Shown: positions 22,330 to 32,299 of the stretch, in pieces
Layout of the letters: each line of letters begins with the position of its first letter
How positions within the stretch are numbered: the stretch's first letter is position 1
Assembly (NCBI RefSeq): GCF_042477335.2
Contig: NC_091245.1
Coordinates: 112,440,501 to 112,504,500 of the forward strand
Direction: 5' to 3'
Length of the DNA: 64,000 nucleotides
DNA from: Ovis canadensis
Taxonomy: Eukaryota; Chordata; Mammalia; Artiodactyla; Bovidae
Translations under genes and position numbers: made by a program
The notes under the pieces: model-generated
Database searches by the model: none
Told to the model about the DNA's origin: nothing
Seen by the model: only the letters and a program-made list of their open reading frames with translations

Positions 22330-24060
22330 TATAGCTGCTTTGTTACAGCTGTCACAGGAAACTATTTTAAAACCTAAGGGGCAAGGTGACTAACCTGAGG
22401 TTTGCAGTTATTAGCTTGGTACACCAAGCTGCTTCGTCAGCTATAAAGAACAGACTCTGACAGATCAACAACAAAAGATACACCGGTGATAACGCTTTGT
22501 ATTTACAGAGTCATATTCAAAAGCCTTCACATTACACTGGACAAGAATCCTAACCAATCTTCAAGCTTGTGTTGATCAATAGCCCATTATCCATAGAAGA
22601 TTCCATTCGGCACAGAGATGGGCATAGGCAACAGGAACATCCAGATGAGTACAATTTCTGCCCCACACATTCATCACTTGTCACAAAGCACCACTTCCTT
22701 CCCTTTGCCTATGTGGAGCCCCTCTCTGAGAGCAAGGAGGACCATGTGTCTGTGAAAAAAAAATCCCTCTGCAAACAATCTCAGGTGGGCTGCACAATGA
22801 GGTAATCTCCTGCTCTTAAACAGGACAGTATAAATCCCCCTGAGACTTGCTACTCTCTCTTCTGACACTTTAAGGTGAGAGATGGCAAAGTGACCTGCCT
22901 GAAGGTTCCTGGTTCTGGACTGCCCCTGAGCATTCCAGCTTCCCAGCCAATGACCATTCTCTGGTCTCATACCAGAGGTCCCTATAATATAAGCCAGCCC
23001 CACAGGGAAGGGTCACTGAGAAGCTCTCCAGACCACCTGGCTACTTGGAGCCCATGATGAGTTCATTTATCTGGATAAGTGAAAACAAACAAACAAACAA
23101 AACAAAACAAAAACCCCACAAAAACAAAATGAAAGTATGAAATTCCCCCAAACTCTGAAACATCTCCTAGGAGACTTGATTGCAGTCTAAAACTGGCCTG
23201 GGGAAATCACTGGGAAAAACACCCTGGGGTCTGCCCTGTGGGGTGAGATGAGGAAGCTCACTGGGGACAGGTGTCTGCTATGGAGGCTGAGCAGAACAGT
23301 GTACCAAACAGCCCTACCATGGCCTGGGGTTGTAGGGTTGAGGGGAGACGGGGGCGAAAACGAGACTATGAGGTGGCTGTCACTCAGATCTAGACCCAGG
23401 TTTTATCCAGCATCTTTCCCCTGAGAACTCAGGAAGTTACCTTCCTGAGCAGATCGATGTGCCCAGGCTCAAGGAAGGGAGCTGGGTATGTAGCACAGAA
23501 CAGTCTGTGATGATGCCCACTGGCAGTGTCTTCTGACCCTTACCTGATCTGTGCTAATCAGATTGCCCACTTCAAAGCTTTTTACCAAGTTTCCCACATC
23601 AGTGCCTGCTCTAATCCGGTTCAGAGCAATGGAGTCTGGAGGTTGAAGAGAGAAATCTATGAGCATATGTAATCTGAGGATTTTCTCTCCCAAATCTTCT
23701 CACTTCCCTGATGCTTTTGCCATCGTTCCAGACCTCAGAGCCAATGTGTGGAGAGCTCTCCCTTTCTGAGACCTTTTTGGAAATTGACCCTGAACTTCTC
23801 ATGTACCTGAAGTTTCCGCAGCTCTTTGAGAAGCATTCTTGGTAGGGTTGGGGGTATTCTTTAATGTCCCCCAAATTGCCCTACATGGCAGCCATGTAGT
23901 TTGCTAGCTTGCTTTCTACAGGCATAAGCCACTAGAAAGAGGGAAGTGCCCTTATCAGCCCACACCTTCTAGGAAGGAACAAGCCTCAGGAACCAGTAAC
24001 AGTGGCTGTTGAGGCACCAACCTCAAACCTTTTCTTGTGCACCAAAAACTGCCTCCCATA
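22330..24060. other. Unassigned single-copy-looking stretch
   Basis: This is 1.7 kb with no repeat or exon that I recognise, apart from an AAAC simple repeat at 23086-23130. A 'cagtataaatccccctgag' phrase near 22828 could be a TATA box of an old LTR, but no LTR ends were found. Confidence 0.3.
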
Positions 24061-24077
24061 ACTCTGATCCACCTTCT

Positions 24078-24300
24078 CTCTCTCCATTTTTTTTTTTGTT
24101 GTTGTTGCACTGGGTCTTCCTTGTGACACTCTGCTCTTCATTGCAGCTCATGGGCTCTAGAGCACACAGCTCAGTAGTAGTGGCATGCAGGCTTAGTTGC
24201 CCTGCAGCATGTGGGATCTTGGCTCCCTGATCAGGAGTTGAACCCACATCCCCTGCATTGGAAGGTGAATTCTTAACCACTGGACCACCAGGGAAGTCCC
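24078..24300 (-). mobile_element. CHR-type SINE with target duplication
   Basis: Reverse CHR SINE with 'tgtgggatcttggctccc' and 'taaccactggaccaccag'. A 13-bp flanking repeat (TGATCCACCTTCT at 24065-24077, TGATCTACCTTCT at 24301-24313) marks the insertion. Confidence 0.85.
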
Positions 24301-24313
24301 TGATCTACCTTCT

Positions 24314-25345
24314 TAGACAAGATAGATAAATATGACAATAATTTGTGAAGTACTCTAGAAACCCCGAAAAATCACTGTCGACCTTATTCTTCCCTCTATA
24401 CACAGCTTAACCCAAGGCCTCATCTTCAGTCATTCTGGAAGGCTTTTTGGTACATTACTGAGCACTTCTCCTGCAAAGGTTGGCAAGGAGCAAAATGCTC
24501 CTTTCTCTTTGAATAGATCCAGTCTCCAACCACCGTGGCTTCCCTGAGAGACAGAGCTGTGGAATGAGCACTGCACCTTCTGTGAGATCATTCAATGATT
24601 GTCTGAGATGCTAATGGGCCAGCCCAGAACAGGGATTTCTGTGTCATCATGCCAATGAAGTGGACTGACTTGAAGCGAGTCCAGGGAAAAGGGAGAAGTT
24701 AGCATACTAGCTGAGTTCTGAGAAAGTGAGCCTCTTTCCTCTTACATATGTAGCCCCTAGAACTACATGTGTTGGCTGACTCACCTGTTTGTATTTATTT
24801 CCCAATAAAAGAAAGGCTCTTAAAGGCAGCAAACAAAACAAAAAACCAACAATGAGCTATAGACTAGAAAGCTTCAGCGAAGAGTCTAGCTGGGGTCACT
24901 GGAGAGCACAATGAATTATGTGGAGAGACCCAGATGAAGGATGGTAGAGGAAGTTTAGTAGCTTCCTCTTCTCCATCCACTTGCTTGCCCCAACACTAAC
25001 CCTGAGAAAACCATTCCACTTGGTTAAAATATAATGACTCCAAACGCTCTTTTTTCATGTAATTGTATGAGGACTAACACATCTAATTATCAACCACCTG
25101 GATTATTTTATCAGATATCACTACTAGTTAAGAGCAGAATATTTAGGAACTGGAGTTTTTAAATATTAGGATTCTGTCTCCTCTTTTAAAAATTGCAAAT
25201 ATAGCACAATATTGAAGAAAATTTTTAAAGAAAGAAAATAAAATCTTCCATAGTTTCCTAGCCTTGTCACAACTTTTCAATTTTGCAAATCTCCTCTAAA
25301 TCTTTGTTTATAACGTGCTGGAGTGACTGGTTCAGAATTTTGGCT
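24314..25345. other. Intergenic stretch without recognised features
   Basis: No exon, RNA gene or clear repeat seen. It is AT-rich towards the right. Confidence 0.4.
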
Positions 25346-25349
25346 AGGC

Positions 25350-25985
25350 ATTTGCAGTAACATGGTTGTCATACTGAGTGAAGTAAGCCAGAGAAGGAGA
25401 AATTTTGTATGATATCCCTTATATGTGGAATCTAAAAAGAAATGATACACATGAGCTTACTCACAGAATCGAAACAGACTCACAGACTTAGAAAATGAAC
25501 TTAGGGTTGCCAAAGAGTGGAAGAAGGTTGGGGGGAAGGAATAGCTAAAGAGTTCGGTTGTGCCTCAGCGGGTAAAGAATCTGCCTGCAATGAGGGAGAC
25601 CTGGGTTTGATCCCTGGGTTGGGAAGATCCCCTAGAGAAGGGAAAGGCTACCCACTCCAATATTCTGGCCTAGAGAATTCCGTGGACTATATAGTCCATG
25701 GGGTCGCAGAGTCTGACACGACTGACTTTCACTTTCACACTTCCACTTTGGGATGAACATGTACACACTACTATATTTAAGATGGATAACCAGTGAGGAC
25801 CTACTGTATAGCACATGGAATTCTGCTCAATGTTATTCAGCAACCTGAATGGGAGGGGAGTTTGGGAAATAATGGATACATGGATATGTATGGCTGAGTC
25901 CCTTTGCTAGTCACCAGAAACTATCACAACATTTGTAGACCAAATCCCAATACAAAATTAAAAGTTTTAGAAAGTTAAAAGAAAG
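25350..25985 (+). mobile_element. L1 ORF2 3' end and UTR, sense, interrupted by Bov-tA
   Basis: The L1 tail phrases 'actgagtgaagtaagccaga' and 'tatgtggaatctaaaaagaa' continue after the SINE as 'tgaacatgtacacactacta' and 'aatacaaaattaaaag'. Confidence 0.75.
25552..25745 (+). mobile_element. Bov-tA SINE inside L1
   Basis: Sense Bov-tA, from 'gggtaaagaatctgcctgc' to 'ggggtcgcagagtctgacac', ending with a TTTCAC tail. Confidence 0.85.
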
Positions 25986-25987
25986 AG

Positions 25988-26170
25988 CTCAGTTCTGTAG
26001 TCAGACAGACCTGAGGTTAAGTCCCTAGTCTGTTATTTATAAACCATGTGACTCTGGCAAGTTATTTAATATCTCTAAGCCTTTCTTTCTTCATCAGTAG
26101 CAGAGTTAAGATGAACCACCCTCTCATGGGTTTATTGGGAGACCTAAAAGACATTAATTCAAGTAAGGTG
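25988..26170 (+). repeat. MIR element
   Basis: MIR phrases: 'ctgtagtcagacagacctga', 'catgtgactctggcaagtta' and 'tttcttcatcagtagcag'. Confidence 0.6.
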
Positions 26171-26175
26171 TCCAG

Positions 26176-26396
26176 GCATCCCTGGTGGCTCAGAGGTTAA
26201 AGCGTCTGCCTGTAATGCAGGAGACATGGGTTCGATCCCTGGGTCGGGAAGATCCTCTGGAGAAGGAAATGGCAACCCACTCTAGTATTCTTGCCTGGAA
26301 AATCCCATGGATGGAGGAGCCTGGTGGGCTACAGTCCACGGGGTTGCAAAGAGTCAGATGCAACTGAGCGACTTCATTTCACTTCACTTCACTTCA
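26176..26396 (+). mobile_element. Bov-tA SINE with (TTCAC) tail
   Basis: Sense Bov-tA, from 'atccctggtggctcagagg' to 'aactgagcgacttcatttc', followed by tandem CTTCA units. A short AAGGTGT repeat lies on both sides. Confidence 0.85.
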
Positions 26397-26399
26397 CTT

Positions 26400-27127
26400 C
26401 AAGGTGTACAGCGCAGTATTTGGTGGGCATTTTGCATTTGGTGTCTGTCATTTTCATTATTTCCTGAAAGTAGGTGTAAGTGATTAAATGATGAGCCTTA
26501 AAGCTGCAGCAGGTGAGGCACAGGGAGTACTACCTGTGGTCAAGACCAGGGACCATCCTCAGAGACCTAAGACAGAATGCTTCAGGCACTCTGGAAAGGA
26601 ACATCATTCCTAGGCTTCTTCATAAGACCGACGGTAAATTTCCAGCATAAATTAGAGGCAAAGCACATGATGAACCATTAAAAACTTTTAGCTATTGAAG
26701 ACAGAAAGATAAATCTTCTGCAATCAATATTTAAAGGATAAAGCAATCAAAAATTCTCAGAACAGACTATCACATTTGATCAGGAAAAATATCAGTGTAT
26801 AAAATAGAACAGGAACAGTAACATATGAATCAGAATATGAATATGAATCAGAACTGAAAATTTGAAACAGAATGAAAATATGAACTGAACCCTTAGTTAC
26901 ACCTGATACAGTTTTGCAAAACTCACGTGTGAGAGGATTTGAAGCCAATATCAAAATTACACAGTATAATAACTGCATTTATTACTTACTTCAACTGTAA
27001 CTATATAAAATACCTATGGGGGACTTATTCTCATCCTGTAGTGTGGGTTTGGTCACTTCAACTTATTCTTTTGCTGTGTTATGAAATTTCAATTAAAAAT
27101 GCCTTTGGGTATCATCATAACTAAACA
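26400..27127. other. Intergenic stretch without recognised features
   Basis: AT-rich; no exon, RNA gene or clear repeat was seen. Confidence 0.4.
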
Positions 27128-27140
27128 TCTGATAGTTGGG

Positions 27141-27367
27141 CTGTGTGTACATGTGTTAAGTCACTTCAGTCGTGTCCAACACTTTGTGACCCTATAGGCT
27201 GTAGCCCTCTAGGTTCCTCTGTCCATGGGATTCTCAAGGCAAGAATGCTGGATTGAGTTGCCATGCACTCTTCCAGGGGATCTTTCAGACCCAGGGATCG
27301 AAACCGCATCTCTTATGTATCCTGCATTTGCAGGTGGGTTCTTTACCAGTAGCACCTCCTGGGAAGC
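27141..27367 (-). mobile_element. Bov-tA SINE with target duplication
   Basis: Reverse Bov-tA. The 13-bp flanking repeats TCTGATAGTTGGG (27128-27140) and TCTGATTGTTGGG (27368-27380) differ at one base. Confidence 0.85.
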
Positions 27368-27644
27368 TCTGATTGTTGGGATACTTCCAAATAATTACAA
27401 TCAAGGTGCAGCTGCACAGTATGCAGACAGTGGAAGCAATACTCCTTACTGTGCAGTCGCTTAAGTGAAGTATTTTCTTGCTGCAGTGGGCTGCTCATTC
27501 TATAAGCACATATGTAACTAAAATGACAGGTATGCACACACTTTTGCTTTTTTAAATTTAACATAATACATAAAAATGTATTGCTATATCTGTTGCTTAG
27601 TTTATGAACACAGACTTCTTTATTGCCTCTGTGTGAAGATAATA

Positions 27645-27865
27645 TATTCTATTTTTTAATAATTGGTGGATAAGTGCTTAGCAAAGTTGTTCTGGTTTCT
27701 GCTATACAACAGTGAGAATCAGCTGTGTCTATACATTCTGTCCCTCTTAAGTCTCTCTCCCACCCATTCCCATCCCATCCGTCTATGTTGTCACAGAGCT
27801 CCACTACAGGCAGCACAGGTTCCATCCCTGGTCAGGAAACTGAGGTCCCACAGGCATGGAAAAGA
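27645..27865 (-). mobile_element. L1 3' end, antisense, with CHR remnant
   Basis: 'ggtttctgctatacaacagt' and 'tctctctcccacccattccc' are antisense L1 tail phrases. The last 50 bp ('ttccatccctggtcaggaaa') resemble a CHR SINE. Confidence 0.55.
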
Positions 27866-28149
27866 TATATTAGGATGAAAAAAATTATATTATGTTAATT
27901 ATCTGGCCTTGAAAAGAGAGCAAAGGAAGATCATGAGACTGTTTAAATTGCTAAGTATTAGAAGGTATTCTATGAGGTAAAAGAATTATAGACTGTAACC
28001 AGATACAGAGATTTCCTTGTTTAGTTTTGCTGTTTCTAAACTTTGCATTGTTTAGCAAGACAACAGAATTGAAACGGTAAGGAGCAGTTCCCATCATATG
28101 ACATTTTCCAGGGCATAAATAAATCAATTGAGAGGAGGCCTCTAAAAAA

Positions 28150-28335
28150 AAAGTGTGTTAAGTGACTTCAGTCATGTCCAGCTCTTTGTGATCCTATGGA
28201 CTGCAGCCCACCAGGCTCCTCTGTTCATGGGAATCTCTAGGCAAGAACACTGGAATGAGTTACCATTTCCTCCTTCAGGAAATCTTCCTGATTCAGGGAT
28301 CAAACTTGCATCTCTTACGTCTCTTGCAAAGAAGA
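28150..28335 (-). mobile_element. Bov-tA SINE
   Basis: Reverse Bov-tA, from 'gtgacttcagtcatgtccag' to 'gattcagggatcaaacttgc', lacking the distal tRNA head. Confidence 0.8.
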
Positions 28336-28599
28336 GGCCTCTACTTATGTTGTCTTATCTTTAAGAAGGATGCCTTATAGCTCCCAGTTCTGATGACAGA
28401 AGCAGGACATTAAATGCTGAATCTTGGTCTCATTGGGCCCCAGGTGGCTGGGATATTAAGTCCTACTTGCTCAGGTAACCTGAGCCCCAGCTATCCTCAA
28501 ATCTTCCATGAGCTAGAGCCTCCCACAAGGGTTTCTGCAGATGTTCCCTCTAAATCTCAGATTGTCCATTCTTCCTCCTGGGAGAGACTTCCACACGAG

Positions 28600-29895
28600 T
28601 GCTGGGGTCCAGCCCTGGTGGATCCAGGGTAATTCAAAGCAGAGATGGAGTTGGCATCCTAGGAAAAAGCTATTTAATTAGAAGTATAAAGAGAGATTAG
28701 AAAGGAATAGTGTAGTAGGAAAATTAGTGGAGAAAAAAGAGGCTGAATAACTTGGTTTACGTGGGATACCAATAAAGCTTCGAGACAAGAAGCTTGCACC
28801 ACCTATGTAGGCCACCGGCACCCACTTGAGTAGCAGACAGTGCCCCTCCTTGGGCTCCCTCTCACATGGATCTTAAAAGCCAGGGCAAAATTAGCAGGCT
28901 TGGCGAGTACCCACGCTCCAGATGGGAATTCAGCCAGACAAATGGAGAACAAGAAAGAAAGACACGGGGGAATCAGTCTTTCCAGAAACTGATCCTTTTT
29001 CTTTATTTTCAGGTTTGCTTATATACTTTTTGTTACACATAGAGACAAATGGAAATTTCAAAGTCATGCGGGGGTCAGCAGTCCTGACCTTTATCAAAAT
29101 CAGGTGCTTCATATAAATGTATACAAAAAGGTCTCAGGGGTTTTACATCATCTTCTGGCCATGAGGCCTGCTGACATTTTATGATCCTTTCTTTCTTATA
29201 ATGGTCAGTCAACCAAAAAACTTATTTTCCAGGGGTGATTTTTCTTAAACCAGGCACCACCCTCCAAAGATACCAGATAAAGTTGCATTCCTATAGGGTA
29301 AGGATGTAGTGGGTTATAATTAAGAAAGGAATTCACTTAGCCTAAGGTTAACATGATTAATCTTAAAGGTTAATACTTATTTCTTCTATATGCTAGTTAT
29401 ATTCATTATAAGGGCAGGGAATATGGAGACTTAGCAGCAAATATTGGCCCCCAAAATGAAAAACCCTTCACCAATATAATTTCTAATCAACCCACTATAC
29501 TATACTAATAATTTTCTAACTTCTGAAAAGAATCTGTATTTAGAAAGTTTACAGCATCTAGTGCCTCTCACGGTTGAGAGGCTGTAAACAATCGCACGTG
29601 GCCAGACGAACCTGTACAGGCAGGCTAGATAACCTTCAGAGGAGTTAGTAAGTTGAAACACTCTTGTCACCCCCAGGAATTTTTATTAACTGGAGCTGTA
29701 GGTTAACTCCTTCTCCGAGAGAGGTGAGGTGGGGGAGAGCCCCCCATAAAGTCAGGGTGTAGATGAGAGCATAAAACAGTAAAGTAGGCAGACTCTGGTT
29801 TTGGAGGTAGATGCTTGATCCCACCTTTGCAATGCTGAAGCCTCCTTCCTCATGACCTTTGTCATGAGCGGAGTTCCTCACACTGGCTCCTGGCA
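28600..29895 (-). mobile_element. Solo LTR of a class II (betaretrovirus-like) ERV, copy 1
   Basis: This is a 1296-bp LTR with terminal TG...CA. A perfect 6-bp target duplication CACGAG (28594-28599 and 29896-29901) flanks it, which is typical of ERVK-class integration. Orientation is minus, judged from a TATATAAG box at 29025-29018 and AATAAA at 29007-29002. No gag, pro, pol or env sequence adjoins it, so it is a recombination-derived solo LTR. Two relatives lie at 45586-46928 and 48817-50470. Confidence 0.85.
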
Positions 29896-29901
29896 CACGA
29901 G

Positions 29902-30740
29902 GACAGAAAGCTGGGAGAAAGGTAGGCAATCGTGTTGCTTCCCATGTTATTTACTAAACTCTCTAAAATATAAGAATCTACCTTAAGAGCCTGGGTTCTA
30001 AATTTGGTTTGTCCACACAGGTGTGTTAGGTCATGGGTGTGGAAGATTATGAGAATTCTAAAATAGAAACAGCTTATTTCTCCCATGAGCTCTGCACCAG
30101 GCCTAGACATGACAATTATCCCCAGTTTACACATGAGGAAATGAGGCTTAGAGAGTTAAATAACTTGCCTGAGGTCACACAGTAAATAAATAGCAAGCAC
30201 AGAACTTGAATGATAAGTTCTCCTACCTCCTGCCCCACTGGCCTGGAATACATGCTTCCTAGCAAAGCCATTATCAAAGCCCTTTAAAGTCCAGGGACAA
30301 GAAGGCCATGTAATCAGAGATCAGGGGAGAACAGCTATGACCCCTGTGCCCTCACTCCATCGCATTCTTTCTGGGCTCTGAACCCTATATTCTATGTAAA
30401 CATCTGTAAGTATCTATGACTCTTGACTTCTTTAGTATTTCCTGTCCTCTTCTTCAGAACTGCCTCCTTTTTGACCCCAGGCTGCCTCTTTCTTCCCCTC
30501 CCTCTGTCCCTCTCCTATTAGCACTCTGAGCTCTCTAGCTCTCAGAACGTTTCTGGCGACTGGTCCAGGTCTGTGGTCACTGCTTTGTTGGATTTTTCAG
30601 CTGCCAGTTTTCTACAGACTCATTCTGGTCCTGCCATAAGCATGATCCTGCTTGCCTTGTCCTCAATTTCACATTGAGGCTCCACAGGTCCTGATTCTTA
30701 CTCTGTCTTTTCTCAGTAATCTATAGGACTTTCTTTTTCT
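29902..30740. other. Intergenic stretch with one MIR
   Basis: Around 30095-30245 there is reverse MIR ('cagtttacacatgaggaaat', 'cttgcctgaggtcacacag'). Nothing else is recognised. Confidence 0.5.
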
Positions 30741-30777
30741 TTTCAGTATAAATTTTACTTTATATTGGGGTACACAG

Positions 30778-31090
30778 TAAGTCCCTCTACATACAAACCT
30801 TCAAGGTGTAAACTTTCAAAGATGTGAACATGTCCCTGTCTCCCAGCTATTGTACTGTGTACTGTACTTTTCAAGGTATTTTACTGTAAGATTAAAAATG
30901 TTATTTTTGGTGTGTTTTTTTTAATGTAATATTTGTGTGGAAAGCGTTATAAACCTATTACAGAGCAGTTCTATATAGCTGACTGTGTTAGTCGGATACC
31001 GAGGCTAACTTTGTTGGACTTAATAATAAGTTGAGCTCATGAATGCACTCTTGGGATGGAACTCTTTGGTATGTAGGGAACTTACTGTAG
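30778..31090 (+). mobile_element. Mariner/Tigger-type non-autonomous element, second copy
   Basis: The terminal inverted repeats GTAAGTCCCTCTACATACAA (left) and the reverse complement of 'tatgtagggaacttac' (right) match. The body is shared with 10031-10645. It is inserted in an L1 tail. Confidence 0.65.
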
Positions 31091-31275
31091 TTGATTTACA
31101 ATGTTGTGTTAGTTCCAGGTGTACAGAGAAGCAATTCTGTTACACATATACATCTATCTATTATTTTTCAGATTCTTTTCCATATAGGTTAGTGCAGAAT
31201 ATTGAGTAGAGTTCCCTGTGCTATACAATAGTACCTTGTTGATTTTCTATTTTATGTATACTAGCGTGTATATGG

Positions 31276-31402
31276 AGAAGGCGATGGAACCCCACTCCAG
31301 TGTTCTTGCCTGGAGAATCCCAGGGACAGCAGAGCCTGGTGGGCTATCATCTATGGGGTTGCACAGAGTCGGACACGACTGAAGCGACTTAGCAGCAGCA
31401 GC
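31276..31402 (+). mobile_element. Bov-A2 SINE fragment with target duplication
   Basis: It has the Bov-A unit with 'tggagaatcccagggacagc' and an AGC4 tail. The flanks AGCGTGTATATGG (31263-31275) and AGTGTGTATATAG (31403-31415) are a diverged 13-bp target repeat. Confidence 0.8.
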
Positions 31403-31538
31403 AGTGTGTATATAGCAGTCCTGAACTCCTGATTTATCCTGCCACCCCAAGTTTCCCCTTTGGTAACCATACACTTGTTTTCAAAGTCTGTGGGTCTGTT
31501 TCTGTTTTGTGAATAAGTTCATTTGTATCTCTTTGTTT

Positions 31539-32265
31539 TTGATGAAAGTGAAAGAGGAGAGTGAAAAAGTTGGCTTAAAGCTCAACATTCAGAAAACGAA
31601 GATCATGGCATCTGGTCCCATCACTTCGTGGGAAATAGATGGGGAAACAGTAGAGACAGTGTCAGACTTTATTTTTTGGGGCTCCAGAATCACTGCAGAT
31701 GGTGACTGCAGCCATGAAATGAAAAGACGCTTACTCCTTGGAAGGAAAGTTATGACCAACCTAGATAGCATATTCAAAAGCAGAGACATTACTTTGCCGA
31801 CTAAGGTCCGTCTAGTCAAGGCTATGGTTTTTCTTGTGATCATGTATGGATGTGAGAGTTGGACTGTGAAGAAAGCTGAGCGCTGAAGAATTGATGCGTT
31901 TGAACTGTGGTGTTGGAGAAGACTCTTGAGAGTCCTTGGACTGCAAGGAGATCCAAGCAGTCCATTCTGAAGGAGATCAACCCTGGGATTTCTTTGGAAA
32001 GAATGATGCTAAAGCTGAAGCTCCAGTACTTTGGCCACCTCATGTGAAGAGTTGACTCATTGGAAAAGACTCTGATGCTGGGAGGGATTGGGGGCAAAAG
32101 GAGAAGGGGACGACCCAGGATGAGGTGGCTGGATGGCATCATGGACTCGATGGACGTTGAGTCTGAGTGAACTCCGGGAGATGGTGATGGACAGGGAGGC
32201 CTGGCGTGCTGCGATTCATGGGGTCGCAAAGAGTAGGACACGACTGAGCCACTGAACTGAACTGA
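31539..32265 (+). mobile_element. BovB LINE 3' fragment
   Basis: This is 0.73 kb of the BovB C-terminal region and tail, sense. It codes for 'KVKEESEKVGLKLNIQKTK' through '[16 protein letters not shown]' and then stops at TGA near 31884. Frameshifts follow. It ends 'actgaactgaactga' inside an L1 tail. Confidence 0.9.
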
Positions 32266-32299
32266 ACATATAAGTGATGTCAATAGATATTTGTATCTA

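Noticed and set aside
25552-26396. tRNA-like stretches with B-box sequence such as GGTTCGATCCC
   Set aside because: These are the tRNA-derived heads of Bov-tA SINEs; similar heads in CHR SINEs were rejected too. None forms a complete tRNA gene.
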